A DNA stretch of 12,891 nt from DATBMA01 sp036555105 (GCA_036555105.1 DATBMA010000078.1:1-12891); one strand, 5' to 3'; positions 5,179-12,686 are shown, counted from the stretch's first letter. The notes: generated by a model from the sequence alone, not told the origin. Translations and numbers: made by a program.

Positions 5179-5922
5179 CTAGGCGTCCTTCCACTCACCC
5201 CAGAACACATAGTTGGCCGGCCCGGTCAGCCAGGCCACATCTTCGATGAGGTCAACCGCCCCTCGCCCGCCTGGCACAACTACCTCAACGTGGTCGCCGA
5301 TCATCCCGGCGGCGCGGGCCACGGCCGCGGCCGCGGCCATGCCGGTCCCGCAGGCAGCGGTCTCCCCCACCCCTCGTTCCCACACGCGCAGCGTCAGCTC
5401 GCCCCTACCCATCACCTGGGCGAACTCGACGTTGATTCCTCCCGGGGTATCGCGCTCGAGAGCGGGACCGACGGTGCTCACCGGCTGGGTGGCGGGGTCG
5501 CCGTCGATGTGAACCGCGTGGGGGTTTCCCACAGAAGCCCGCGTGAAGTCGAGGCCGGAGTGGGCGAACCGCTCCCCCACCGAGGTCGGACCCAGTTCCA
5601 CTCGCGGCACCTCACCGGCCTCCACCTGACGGGGGCCGATGGCGGTCATGACGGTGAACTTGGGCCCGTCGGCCATCCCCTCATCAAAGGCAAAACGCGC
5701 AACGCAGCGGAGGCCGTTGCCACACATCTCCGCCATCGAACCGTCGGCGTTCCAGTAGTGCATCGTCACCTGGCCACTGTCGTCGGTGATCAACAGCACT
5801 CCGTCGGCTCCGACCCCTCTCCTCCGGTCGCAAACTCGTTGAACGAGTGCGGTATCCGGGCTCTGGTTGCCGGTGACCACAATGAAGTCGTTGCCGAGAC
5901 CCTCCATCTTGACGAACTTCAC
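5179..5922 (-). CDS. dapF: Diaminopimelate epimerase
   Basis: Interconverts LL- and meso-diaminopimelate in the cytoplasm without a cofactor. This supplies the peptidoglycan crosslinking amino acid and the lysine precursor. The 247 residues start MKFVKMEGLGNDF, the family N-terminus. The catalytic pair is C67 (MCGNGLRC) and C191 (AACGTGMAA), and both conserved substrate-binding blocks are present (GxGADG at about 36-41; ERGVGET at 182-188). GTG at 5922 overlaps the miaA stop in a GTGA unit and has GGAG five bases upstream. The frame is open back to 6066, but that part lacks family similarity and lies inside miaA. It is the last gene of the rny–miaB–miaA–dapF run. A DAP-type cell wall, usual in actinobacteria, follows. 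Confidence 0.97.
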   Translation of the reverse strand: MKFVKMEGLGNDFIVVTGNQSPDTALVQRVCDRRRGVGADGVLLITDDSGQVTMHYWNADGSMAEMCGNGLRCVARFAFDEGMADGPKFTVMTAIGPRQVEAGEVPRVELGPTSVGERFAHSGLDFTRASVGNPHAVHIDGDPATQPVSTVGPALERDTPGGINVEFAQVMGRGELTLRVWERGVGETAACGTGMAAAAAVARAAGMIGDHVEVVVPGGRGAVDLIEDVAWLTGPANYVFWGEWKDA

Positions 5923-6812
5923 GACTGCTCCAGTCCATCTCGCACGGCCTGATATCGGCGCTCGGGGTCCTCGTGCCAGGCTACCCAGCGAAGCCTGGGG
6001 TCCCGACGGAAGTATGTGCGCTGCCGGCGGGCCAAAGCGCGGGTAGCTCGCTCGACTTCTGCCCAACCCTGATCCTCCGCGATCGTTCCCTCGGTAACCG
6101 GCAGCAGCTGGCGATACCCCACCGCTGCGGCCGCCGTCCTGCCCATCCGACCGCGCAGCCCGCGCACCTCGTCGAGGAGGCCCCGTCCGCGCATCTCCGC
6201 CAGTCGCAGCCCGATCCGCCGGCTCAGGTCGTCTCCTGGATCGACCACGACCGCCCTGAAGTCATACAGGGACCGGTACGAACGGACGGCATCTGCCTCG
6301 GCTGTGGCCAATCTCTCGCCGGCACCCCGCCCAGTGATAACCACAGCTTCCAGCGCCCGCACCACCCTCCGGCGATTGGCCAGGTCGACGTGCTCGGCGG
6401 CGGTCGGATCGGCGCTCACCAGTGCGGCGACAGGGTCGGCCATCGACTCGAGCCGGCCCCGCAGCTCGGCATCGTGGGGCGGGAACACCATGGGATCCAC
6501 CACCGCCCGAAAGTGGAGGCCGGAACCTCCGACGATCACCATCGGCCGGTCCTCCTGTTCGAGAAGGCGACGCGCCTCGCCTTGGAACTCGGCGACGCTG
6601 TAGGGCTCGGTCGGCTCGACCAGGTCGATCATGTGGTGAACCACCCTGGCCCGGTCCGCTTGGCTGGGCTTGGCGGTGCCGATGTCCATTCCCCGATACA
6701 CCTGCATCGAGTCGACCGAGAGGATGACGCCACCGACGTCTTCAGCCAACCGCAGTCCCAGATCGCTCTTGCCGGCGGCGGTGGGCCCGAGCACCGCCAG
6801 GATCGTCCTCAG
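5919..6812 (-). CDS. miaA: tRNA dimethylallyltransferase, probable CTG start
   Basis: MiaA transfers a dimethylallyl group from DMAPP to N6 of A37 in tRNAs reading UNN codons, making i6A, the substrate of MiaB. Numbered from the CTG start, the P-loop is GPTAAGKS (9-16). The family blocks SVDSMQVYRGMDIGTAKP (32-49), HHMIDLVEPTEPYSVAEF and VGGSGLHFRAV follow, and the C-terminal tRNA-binding part includes AVGYRQL and RQRTYFRRD. The first ATG/GTG/TTG is GTG at 6794, which would start at 'MLGPT' and remove most of the beta strand before the P-loop. CTG at 6812 restores it (LRTILAVLGPT), has GGGAG six bases upstream (6823-6819), and overlaps the miaB stop as CTGA, like the other junctions of the operon. 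I therefore call CTG. The product is 297 residues. Confidence 0.93.
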   Translation of the reverse strand: MRTILAVLGPTAAGKSDLGLRLAEDVGGVILSVDSMQVYRGMDIGTAKPSQADRARVVHHMIDLVEPTEPYSVAEFQGEARRLLEQEDRPMVIVGGSGLHFRAVVDPMVFPPHDAELRGRLESMADPVAALVSADPTAAEHVDLANRRRVVRALEAVVITGRGAGERLATAEADAVRSYRSLYDFRAVVVDPGDDLSRRIGLRLAEMRGRGLLDEVRGLRGRMGRTAAAAVGYRQLLPVTEGTIAEDQGWAEVERATRALARRQRTYFRRDPRLRWVAWHEDPERRYQAVRDGLEQS

Positions 6813-8191
6813 CGGAGGCTCCCGGTCAGATGATGGGGAGCGGCAGCCACTACCTCGACTTCGTGAAATGAGCCGGCCGGATGAACCCCGTCGACGTGAA
6901 CGACCTTGCCCGTCCGGCTTCTTGCTGTGGTGACGCCCGGATCCTTGCGCGACGGCCCCTCGGAGAGAACCTCCAACTGCTGGCCGACGGTTGCCAGGTT
7001 CAGCTCGAGTGAGATCCGGTTCTGAAGCTCGGCCAGCCGCCCAAACCGCTCCTGGATGATCTCCTCCGCGACGAACTCGTCGACCATCGACGCGGCGGCG
7101 GTGCCAGGACGGGGGGAGAAGATGAACATGAACGCCTGGTCGAACCGCGACTCCTCGACGACTTCGAGCGTTTGCGCGAAGTCGTCATCGGTCTCTCCGG
7201 GGAAGCCAACGATGACATCGGTGGAGACCGCCAGACCCGGGATGGTGTCGCGGGCCATCGCCAGCTTCCGCTGATATCGAGCCCGGTTGTATCCACGGTG
7301 CATTCGGGCGAGCACCCGGTCCGACCCGGACTGCAATGGAAAGTGGAGCTGCTCGCACACGGCGGGGGTCTCGGCCATGGCCTGTGCCACTTCGTCGTTG
7401 AAGTCATTGGGGTGGGGGCTGGTGAATCGCACCCGGCGAATCCCCTCGACCGAGCCGACCTGTCGAAGGAGCTCGGCAAACAGGGGGCGGCGGCGCCCGT
7501 CGATGGCCAGGTCGCGGCCGTAGGTGTCGACGTTCTGTCCAAGGAGCGTGACCTCGACCACGCCTTCGTCGGCCAGGGAACGCACTTCTCGCAGGATGTC
7601 TCCCATCCGCCGGCTCACTTCGCGACCCCGCACGGCCGGGACGATGCAGAAGGTGCAGGTGTTGTTGCAGCCGACCTGGATCGAGACCCAGGCGCTGTGG
7701 GTCATCTCCCGGCGCGAAGGCAGGGAGGACGGCATCGCCTGCAGCTCATCGACTACCTCGGTGATGCCGCCCCAGGCCTGGGCGTAATCCATGAGGTCGA
7801 GCACCCGGTCGAGGTTGTTGGTCCCCATCACTACGTCTACCCAGGGGGCCCGCTCCCTGACCATGTCCCGGTCCTTCTGGGCGGCACAGCCTCCGACGAC
7901 AAGCAGAGCGTTGGGCCTCTGAAATTTCAGCTCTTTGAGGTGACCGAGGTTGCCGTAAAGACGGTTGTCGGCGTTCTCTCTCACTGTGCAGGTGTTTACG
8001 AACACGACATCGGCCTCGTCCAGAGCCGCGGCTCGGATCATTCCGTCCGTTTCGAGCAGGCCGGCGATCCGCTCGGAGTCGTGCTCGTTCATCTGACACC
8101 CAAAGGTCCTGATGAAGTACCGCTGACCGACGCGGGTTGGTGTCCGGGCCGATGCTTCCCTGACCCGGGGCGGAGCCAGAGTGATGGTCAT
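6809..8191 (-). CDS. miaB: tRNA-2-methylthio-N6-dimethylallyladenosine synthase (methylthiotransferase)
   Basis: MiaB is a radical-SAM enzyme that adds a methylthio group to i6A37 of tRNA, acting after MiaA. The 460 residues contain the three family parts. The UPF0004 domain has auxiliary [4Fe-4S] cysteines C32 (GCQMN), C68 (NTCTVRE) and C102 (GGCAAQ). The radical-SAM barrel has C175-C179-C182 (CNNTCTFC). A C-terminal TRAM domain covers about 393-458. The GCQMNxxDSE opening and the VRGREVSRR block are specific to this group and distinguish MiaB from RimO and MtaB. Its ATG overlaps the rny stop codon in an ATGA unit. The first 24 residues precede the conserved core and are weakly conserved. 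Confidence 0.97.
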   Translation of the reverse strand: MTITLAPPRVREASARTPTRVGQRYFIRTFGCQMNEHDSERIAGLLETDGMIRAAALDEADVVFVNTCTVRENADNRLYGNLGHLKELKFQRPNALLVVGGCAAQKDRDMVRERAPWVDVVMGTNNLDRVLDLMDYAQAWGGITEVVDELQAMPSSLPSRREMTHSAWVSIQVGCNNTCTFCIVPAVRGREVSRRMGDILREVRSLADEGVVEVTLLGQNVDTYGRDLAIDGRRRPLFAELLRQVGSVEGIRRVRFTSPHPNDFNDEVAQAMAETPAVCEQLHFPLQSGSDRVLARMHRGYNRARYQRKLAMARDTIPGLAVSTDVIVGFPGETDDDFAQTLEVVEESRFDQAFMFIFSPRPGTAAASMVDEFVAEEIIQERFGRLAELQNRISLELNLATVGQQLEVLSEGPSRKDPGVTTARSRTGKVVHVDGVHPAGSFHEVEVVAAAPHHLTGSLR

Positions 8192-9699
8192 CTGGCGTGA
8201 TCCGTTGCCCGGAACTCCCTGATCACCGTGACCTGGATCTGGCCCGGATACTGGAGGTCCTCTTCCAACTTGCGGGCGATGCGACGTGCCAGGTCCAGAG
8301 CAGCGAGATCGTCGATCTGGCCGGGATCCACCATGACCCGGACCTCGCGGCCGGCCTGGACCGCCGTCACCCGTTCCACCCCGGAGAAGTCCGCAGCCAG
8401 GGCCTCCAACCGCTCCAGCCTGCGCACGTACGACTCCAGCGCCTCCCTTCGCGCCCCGGGACGGGCCGCCGAGACGGCGTCGGCAGCTTGCACCAGAACC
8501 GCCAGCTGGCTCCGGGGCTCCACCTCGTTGTGATGGGCCTCGATCCCGTGAACCACCGACGCCTCCTCGCCAAACCGGCGGGCTATCTCGGCACCGATGA
8601 TGGCGTGTGACCCCTCCACCTCGTGGGTGACTGCTTTGCCTATGTCGTGAAGGAACGCCGATCTCTTGATCGGGGCTGGATCGACTCCAAGTTCAGCAGC
8701 CAGCATCGAGGCGATGTGAGCCGACTCGACCAGGTGGTTGAGGACGTTCTGGCCGTAGCTGGTCCGATACTTGAGGCGCCCTAGCAAGTTGATCAGCTCA
8801 GGGTTCATCTTGGTGAGGCCAACCTCTAGCAACGCCCACTCGCCGGAGTCCCGAACCGACTCCTCGACCTCGGTTCGTGCCTTCTCGTATGCCTCCTCGA
8901 TCGAGGAGGGGTGGATTCGCCCGTCCGCCACCAGCTTCTCCAGGGTGATCCGGGCGATCTCCCTTCGCACCGGGTCGAAGGACGAGATCGAAACCGCTTC
9001 GGGAGTGTCGTCGACTATCAGGTTGACCCCGGTCACGGCCTCGAGCGCTCGGATGTTGCGGCCTTCCCGACCGATGATCCGGCCCTTGAGGTCGTCGGTG
9101 GGAAGCGTGACCACCGACACCGTGGTCTCCGTCACCACCTCGGAGGCCAGGCGCTGTATGGCGGTCGAGAGGATCCGGCGGGCCCGCTTGTCGGCCTCCT
9201 CCCGTGCCCGCACCTCGAGGTCGCGAACCAGCTTCATGGCATCGCGCCGGGCGTCATTCTCGACCTGATCGAGCAGCTCTTGCTTGGCGGCCTTGGCGTC
9301 GAGGTTGGAGACCCTCTCCAGGGTGGATCGGCTCTCCTGGCGCAGCGACTCGACATCAGCGAGTTTCTCGCCGACCTCGTCTTCCCTCCTGATCAAGACC
9401 TGTTCCCGCTGGGCAAGATTCGAAGCCCGCTGCTCGAGGGTTTCCTCACGCTGGAGCAGCCGGGTCTCCATGCTGGAGACCTCGAGACGGCGGTGCTCGA
9501 GCGCCGCCTCCTCCTTCTGGCGATAGCTCTCGGCCCGAGCCCGGCCCTCTTCCTCTCCACGGTGGATCAGTCGCTGGGCCTCGGCCCTGGCCGATGCCAC
9601 GTCCGACTCGTCACCACGGCGTCTGAGCAGCAGCCAGGCGATGCCGAATCCGATCAGGCCGGTGACCAGGGCTATGGCCAATACCGCGACGACGTTCAT
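8188..9699 (-). CDS. rny: Ribonuclease Y
   Basis: RNase Y is a membrane-anchored endoribonuclease that starts mRNA decay. The 503 residues show an N-terminal transmembrane helix (about 4-25), a long charged coiled coil (about 30-180), a KH RNA-binding domain with GRIIGREGRNIRALE (206-220), an HD metal-dependent phosphohydrolase domain with HDIGKA (H351, D352), and the family C-terminus YPGQIQVTVIRE. ATG at 9699 follows GAGGAGG by six bases. The length is near the usual 510-520. It heads the four-gene run with miaB, miaA and dapF. An unusual structured segment lies 33 bases upstream of the start. Confidence 0.97.
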   Translation of the reverse strand: MNVVAVLAIALVTGLIGFGIAWLLLRRRGDESDVASARAEAQRLIHRGEEEGRARAESYRQKEEAALEHRRLEVSSMETRLLQREETLEQRASNLAQREQVLIRREDEVGEKLADVESLRQESRSTLERVSNLDAKAAKQELLDQVENDARRDAMKLVRDLEVRAREEADKRARRILSTAIQRLASEVVTETTVSVVTLPTDDLKGRIIGREGRNIRALEAVTGVNLIVDDTPEAVSISSFDPVRREIARITLEKLVADGRIHPSSIEEAYEKARTEVEESVRDSGEWALLEVGLTKMNPELINLLGRLKYRTSYGQNVLNHLVESAHIASMLAAELGVDPAPIKRSAFLHDIGKAVTHEVEGSHAIIGAEIARRFGEEASVVHGIEAHHNEVEPRSQLAVLVQAADAVSAARPGARREALESYVRRLERLEALAADFSGVERVTAVQAGREVRVMVDPGQIDDLAALDLARRIARKLEEDLQYPGQIQVTVIREFRATDHAR

Positions 9700-9732
9700 G
9701 GGCCGCCTCCTCAGCGATCCCTATCAGAACGC

Positions 9733-9760
9733 GTGTGCCGAGCTCGAAAGCTCGGCACAC
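9733..9760 (-). repeat. Perfect 12-bp hairpin with UUCG loop upstream of rny
   Basis: GTGTGCCGAGCT (9733-9744) and AGCTCGGCACAC (9749-9760) are exact inverted repeats. In minus-strand RNA the loop is UUCG, a very stable tetraloop. There is no U-tract on either side, so it is not a classical terminator. It lies 33 bases before the rny start codon and may be part of the rny leader, or a barrier after recA. Confidence 0.8.
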
Positions 9761-9861
9761 AAACCAAAGGGTGAAATACGACCTCAACCCGTCTGGGTCA
9801 GGGCCTCCAAACTCGTTCTCGCAGGGACCGATCTCATAAGTGTCAGTGGTTGGTTTGTGTG
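9733..9861 (-). other. Possible structured leader RNA in the recA–rny gap
   Basis: CACACAAACCAA (9756-9767) and TTGGTTTGTGTG (9850-9861) are a perfect 12-bp inverted repeat 82 bases apart. Its rny-proximal arm shares five bases (9756-9760) with the UUCG hairpin, so the long-range stem and the full hairpin cannot both form. A small hairpin, ACCC-AGAC-GGGU, is also visible inside. This resembles an alternative-structure leader. I do not recognise any known riboswitch class. The rest of the 224-base gap shows no coding potential I can support. Confidence 0.4.
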
Positions 9862-9923
9862 GTGGCGGAATCTTACCCCCACCGCCTCACTCCCGAGGGC
9901 GCGAAATCCGAGCTTGTAGCCAC

Positions 9924-12035
9924 CTACTCCTCGATCGGCACCACCTCGTCGGAGGCCGCCACGACATTGGCGGTGAGACCCACCGCCTCGAACACCTTGT
10001 CCTGGAGTTGGACCGCGATCTCGGGGTTTTCCCGCAGGAAGCGCTTGGCGTTCTCCCGGCCCTGCCCGAGTTGGTCTCCCTCGAAGGTGAACCAGGCACC
10101 GCTCTTCTTCGCTACGCCCTCATCTACGGCAACGTCGAGCAGGCTGCCCTCCCTGGAGATGCCTTCCCCGAAGATGATGTCGAACTCGGCCTGCCGGAAG
10201 GGCGGTGCCATCTTGTTCTTGACCACCTTGACCCGGGTCCGGTTGCCGATGCTCTCGGTCCCCTCCTTGATCGTCTCGATCCGGCGAACTTCGAGGCGCA
10301 TGCTCGAATAGAACTTGAGGGCGCGACCGCCCGGCGTCGTTTCCGGTGAGTTGTGGACCACCACCCCATCGGCCAGGTAGTTGTGGCTCCCGGCCACTTC
10401 CAAATCGAATCGGTGGGTCTTCTTCGAGCGGGGCTTCTCATAGATGTCGAGGATCGGCACGGGCACCAAGACCTGCTCTGCCCGCGAGGGCTCGGGCCGT
10501 TCGACGGTGAACCGTCCCCGATACTTCGGCAGGAGCTTGTCCTCCATACTCGGATGGACGAAGGGGGCGATCACCTCCTGGAGGCGATCGGTCGCCGCCC
10601 TTGGGAAGGTGATTTCCGCCTTTCCGCCGCGGTCGTGCAACCGGCCGGCGATCCCCCAAGTCTTGGCCAGGTGCTCCACCAGACGTACGCGTGTCTCCGG
10701 CGACATCGCCTCCACACAGATGTCCGCCCGGCCGCTTCCATCCTTCGTTCGCCCGTGAACCCCCTTGGCCCTGATGGCCAATGAGCCGTCATCCATGTAC
10801 CAGACGGCCAAAGCGAGCGGAGTCAATGCCTTTAGGTACTCGTCGTCGAAGACCTTCCTGCCGTCGACATAGACCTGCTCTCTCATCTCACGCAGCTCGA
10901 ACATCGGCGACGAGTCATAGAAGACCGCACCCTTGGCATTCGTCGACCGCGTCAGTGGCACACCAGCCAGCATCTCTGACTTCCACTCCGCATAGGTCGT
11001 CTGCTTGGCTCCGTGACCGATTCGGAAGCGGGCGGTCTGACCGTTGCGGCTCATCGATAAGGCGCCGTCTCCCATCAGCGATCCCCGAACGAGCTCCCAC
11101 TGCTGGCTCGACAGGTAGTGGGGCACGGATTGCAGCACCCGGTCGCCCACGCTGAGCTCTTTTGCACGCCGCCAACCGCCTGGAGTCATCACCTGGTGAT
11201 CGGCGGTCACCGCCAGGTTCCCCTTGCCTGCCCGCTGCCCGTTGGCAACCACGATCTGGAGGAATGAGTCGGTCCGGCCGTTGTCGAACCAGCCCACCAC
11301 CGGCCGGCTCACCACTTTGCCGGTGGCAAGGTCATAGGACTGCACTTCGACCGGCAGCTTCTGATTGACGATCTTGCCGATCTTCTCCCTGGTCCCGTCG
11401 GCCAGGACCACTCGGGTGTCGTAATGAAGGCACCCGAACATGACGCCGATCTTTTCCCTCAGCTGGTTGATGAAGATCGCGGTCGTCTTCGACTTGGACA
11501 GGGTGCCGGTGAGCTTGCGCAGGGCCTGTGACATCAGCCTCGCCTGGAGGCCGACGTGGGCGTCACCCATCTCCCCCTCGATCTCGGCTCTCGGCACCAA
11601 GGCCGCCACCGAGTCGATCACGATCACGTCGAGAGCGCCCGAGCGCACCAGCATGTCGGCGATCTCCAGCGCCTGCTCCCCGGTGTCGGGCTGGGAGATC
11701 AGGAGCTCGTCAACGTCCACCCCGATCGCCTTGGCATACCCGGGGTCGAGTGCATGCTCGGCGTCGATGAATGCGGCGATCCCCCCATTTCTCTGAGCTT
11801 CGGCGATGATGTGAAGGGCAAGCGAGGTCTTGCCGCCCCCCTCAACACCGTATATCTCCACGACTCGCCCTCGGGGCACTCCACCGATCCCCAGGGCCAG
11901 GTCAAGCGCCAGGGCGCCGGTGGATATGACTTCCACCTTCTGGTCGGCCGCCTCTCCCATCTTCATGATGGCCCCCCGTCCGAACTGCCGCTCGATCTGC
12001 GATACGGCCATCTCAAGGGCTTTGTCCCGCTCCAC
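9924..12035 (-). CDS. recA: Recombinase RecA, precursor containing an intein
   Basis: RecA forms filaments on single-stranded DNA, drives strand exchange and triggers LexA autocleavage. The 703-residue precursor consists of N-extein 1-201, intein 202-562 and C-extein 563-703; splicing gives a 342-residue RecA. Conserved blocks include AFIDAEHALDP, the Walker B region DVIVIDSVAALVP, INQLREKIGVMFG, SPETTPGGRALKFY and GEGISREGSLLD. The Walker A reads GVEGGGKTS (63-71) where most bacterial RecA proteins have GPESSGKTT; the essential Gly-Lys-Thr is kept. GTG at 12035 is chosen because AAGGAG lies six bases upstream (12047-12042) and the protein then begins MERDKALEMA, the usual RecA start. A GTG at 12080 would add 15 residues without a ribosome binding site. 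An SOS box lies upstream. recX does not follow. Confidence 0.97.
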   Translation of the reverse strand: MERDKALEMAVSQIERQFGRGAIMKMGEAADQKVEVISTGALALDLALGIGGVPRGRVVEIYGVEGGGKTSLALHIIAEAQRNGGIAAFIDAEHALDPGYAKAIGVDVDELLISQPDTGEQALEIADMLVRSGALDVIVIDSVAALVPRAEIEGEMGDAHVGLQARLMSQALRKLTGTLSKSKTTAIFINQLREKIGVMFGCLHYDTRVVLADGTREKIGKIVNQKLPVEVQSYDLATGKVVSRPVVGWFDNGRTDSFLQIVVANGQRAGKGNLAVTADHQVMTPGGWRRAKELSVGDRVLQSVPHYLSSQQWELVRGSLMGDGALSMSRNGQTARFRIGHGAKQTTYAEWKSEMLAGVPLTRSTNAKGAVFYDSSPMFELREMREQVYVDGRKVFDDEYLKALTPLALAVWYMDDGSLAIRAKGVHGRTKDGSGRADICVEAMSPETRVRLVEHLAKTWGIAGRLHDRGGKAEITFPRAATDRLQEVIAPFVHPSMEDKLLPKYRGRFTVERPEPSRAEQVLVPVPILDIYEKPRSKKTHRFDLEVAGSHNYLADGVVVHNSPETTPGGRALKFYSSMRLEVRRIETIKEGTESIGNRTRVKVVKNKMAPPFRQAEFDIIFGEGISREGSLLDVAVDEGVAKKSGAWFTFEGDQLGQGRENAKRFLRENPEIAVQLQDKVFEAVGLTANVVAASDEVVPIEE
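10350..11432 (-). mobile_element. RecA intein with LAGLIDADG homing endonuclease (361 aa)
   Basis: An in-frame protein-splicing element inserted between Gly and Ser of MFG^SPETT, in DNA-binding loop L2. In intein numbering, block A is C1-LHYDTRVVLADGT, and block B is GNLAVTADHQ with T76 and H79. LAGLIDADG motif 1 covers about 114-123 (RGSLMGDG, D122), and motif 2 about 206-217 (LAVWYMDDGS, D214/D215). Block F is RFDLEVAGSHNYLADG, and block G ends VVVHN (H360, N361) with Ser as +1 residue. All residues needed for class 1 splicing are present, and both endonuclease motifs keep their acidic residues, so splicing and homing both look intact. The site corresponds to Gly205 of M. leprae RecA; the M. 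tuberculosis intein sits after Lys251. Confidence 0.95.
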
Positions 12036-12041
12036 TTGGAT

Positions 12042-12047
12042 CTCCTT
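12042..12047 (-). promoter_or_regulatory. Ribosome binding site deciding the recA start
   Basis: AAGGAG on the minus strand, six bases before GTG at 12035. It is a strong match to the anti-Shine-Dalgarno and favours this start over the upstream GTG at 12080. Confidence 0.8.
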
Positions 12048-12100
12048 CGACTGCTCACGATCGACTGTAAGTAGTGGCACCGACAGAATCGGATATTGCC

Positions 12101-12106
12101 ACGATA
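12101..12106 (-). promoter_or_regulatory. Candidate recA -10 box
   Basis: TATCGT on the minus strand, three bases downstream of the SOS box, predicts a start near 12094 and a leader of about 60 bases. No good -35 is seen at 16-18 bases. The SOS box would then occupy the spacer, as in the LysM promoter. Confidence 0.35.
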
Positions 12107-12109
12107 CAC

Positions 12110-12121
12110 GAACAGATGTTC
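12110..12121. promoter_or_regulatory. SOS box upstream of recA (LexA operator)
   Basis: GAACAGATGTTC, within CGAAC…GTTCGA, fits GAAC-N4-GTTC exactly. It lies between the thpR stop codon and recA, 74 bases before the recA GTG, and so places recA under LexA control. Confidence 0.9.
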
Positions 12122-12134
12122 GATCCGGCGGTAT

Positions 12135-12686
12135 TCAATTCCCCAGCGGGAAGGCCTCCAGCCGCTCGTATCTTGCCCCTCCCCGCCCCAGCCGACTGAG
12201 GAACAGGACCACCTCCTCGACCCGCCATTGGATTGGTGCGGGCCGGAATGCGGCTATCACCGGGCGGACATCGCCAGGTGGGCGCATCCGGCTCAGCGTG
12301 AGATGGGGGTGAAGGGGCCGGTCCTCCGGCGGGAAGCCGGCCCGCTGGGTGGCTTCCTCGATCACCTCTCCCAGCACCTTCACCTCCTCCTCGCCGGCTG
12401 CCAGCCCCAGCCAGAGGGCCTCGGCTCGCTGCGGGCGGGAAAAGGCCCCCATCTCCCCCAGTCGGACCCGGAAAGGGTCGCCCAGGTCGGCTTGGTCGAC
12501 TTCGGCCAGGAGCCGCTCCAGCCCCACCTGGTCGACTTCGCCAATGAAGCGCAGGGTCAGGTGCCAGTTGCCCGGTGGGACCACGCCCCCGGGGACATCA
12601 AGCGCCTCCAATCGGGAGGAAAGTGCTGCGATGGCTTCGGCCGGGAGTGCCAGGCCGAAGAAAAGCCGGCCTACTCGCTCCACCAC
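12135..12686 (-). CDS. thpR: RNA 2',3'-cyclic phosphodiesterase (2H phosphoesterase superfamily)
   Basis: A 183-residue protein of the LigT/ThpR family. It has the two HxT motifs that form the active site, H42-L-T44 (NWHLTLRFIGEV) and H128-L-T130 (HPHLTLSR), plus the N-terminal RLFFGLALP strand typical of the family. Members hydrolyse RNA 2',3'-cyclic phosphate ends; the reverse 2'-5' ligation is known in vitro. The native substrate here is unknown. GTG at 12686 starts 16 bases before the end of cinA, and a second GTG at 12683 is nearly equivalent. The overlap indicates cotranscription with cinA. Its stop is 14 bases upstream of the recA SOS box, so recA may also receive read-through from this unit. 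Confidence 0.94.
   Translation of the reverse strand: MVERVGRLFFGLALPAEAIAALSSRLEALDVPGGVVPPGNWHLTLRFIGEVDQVGLERLLAEVDQADLGDPFRVRLGEMGAFSRPQRAEALWLGLAAGEEEVKVLGEVIEEATQRAGFPPEDRPLHPHLTLSRMRPPGDVRPVIAAFRPAPIQWRVEEVVLFLSRLGRGGARYERLEAFPLGN

Noticed and set aside
5923..6066. Longer dapF start at 6066
   Set aside because: The extra 48 residues overlap miaA and have no family similarity. GTG at 5922 has a ribosome binding site and gives the standard N-terminus.
7172..8200. 342-codon open frame on the plus strand opposite miaB
   Set aside because: It is a shadow of miaB, which has full family motifs. High GC keeps antisense frames open, and the translation shows no recognisable fold.
8911..9774. 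287-codon plus-strand frame opposite rny
   Set aside because: It is antisense to the coiled coil and KH parts of RNase Y and compositionally a shadow.
9862..9923. Possible GGCGG/CCGCC hairpin after recA as a terminator
   Set aside because: It has only about five base pairs, a long loop and no U-tract, so it is too weak to list as a terminator.
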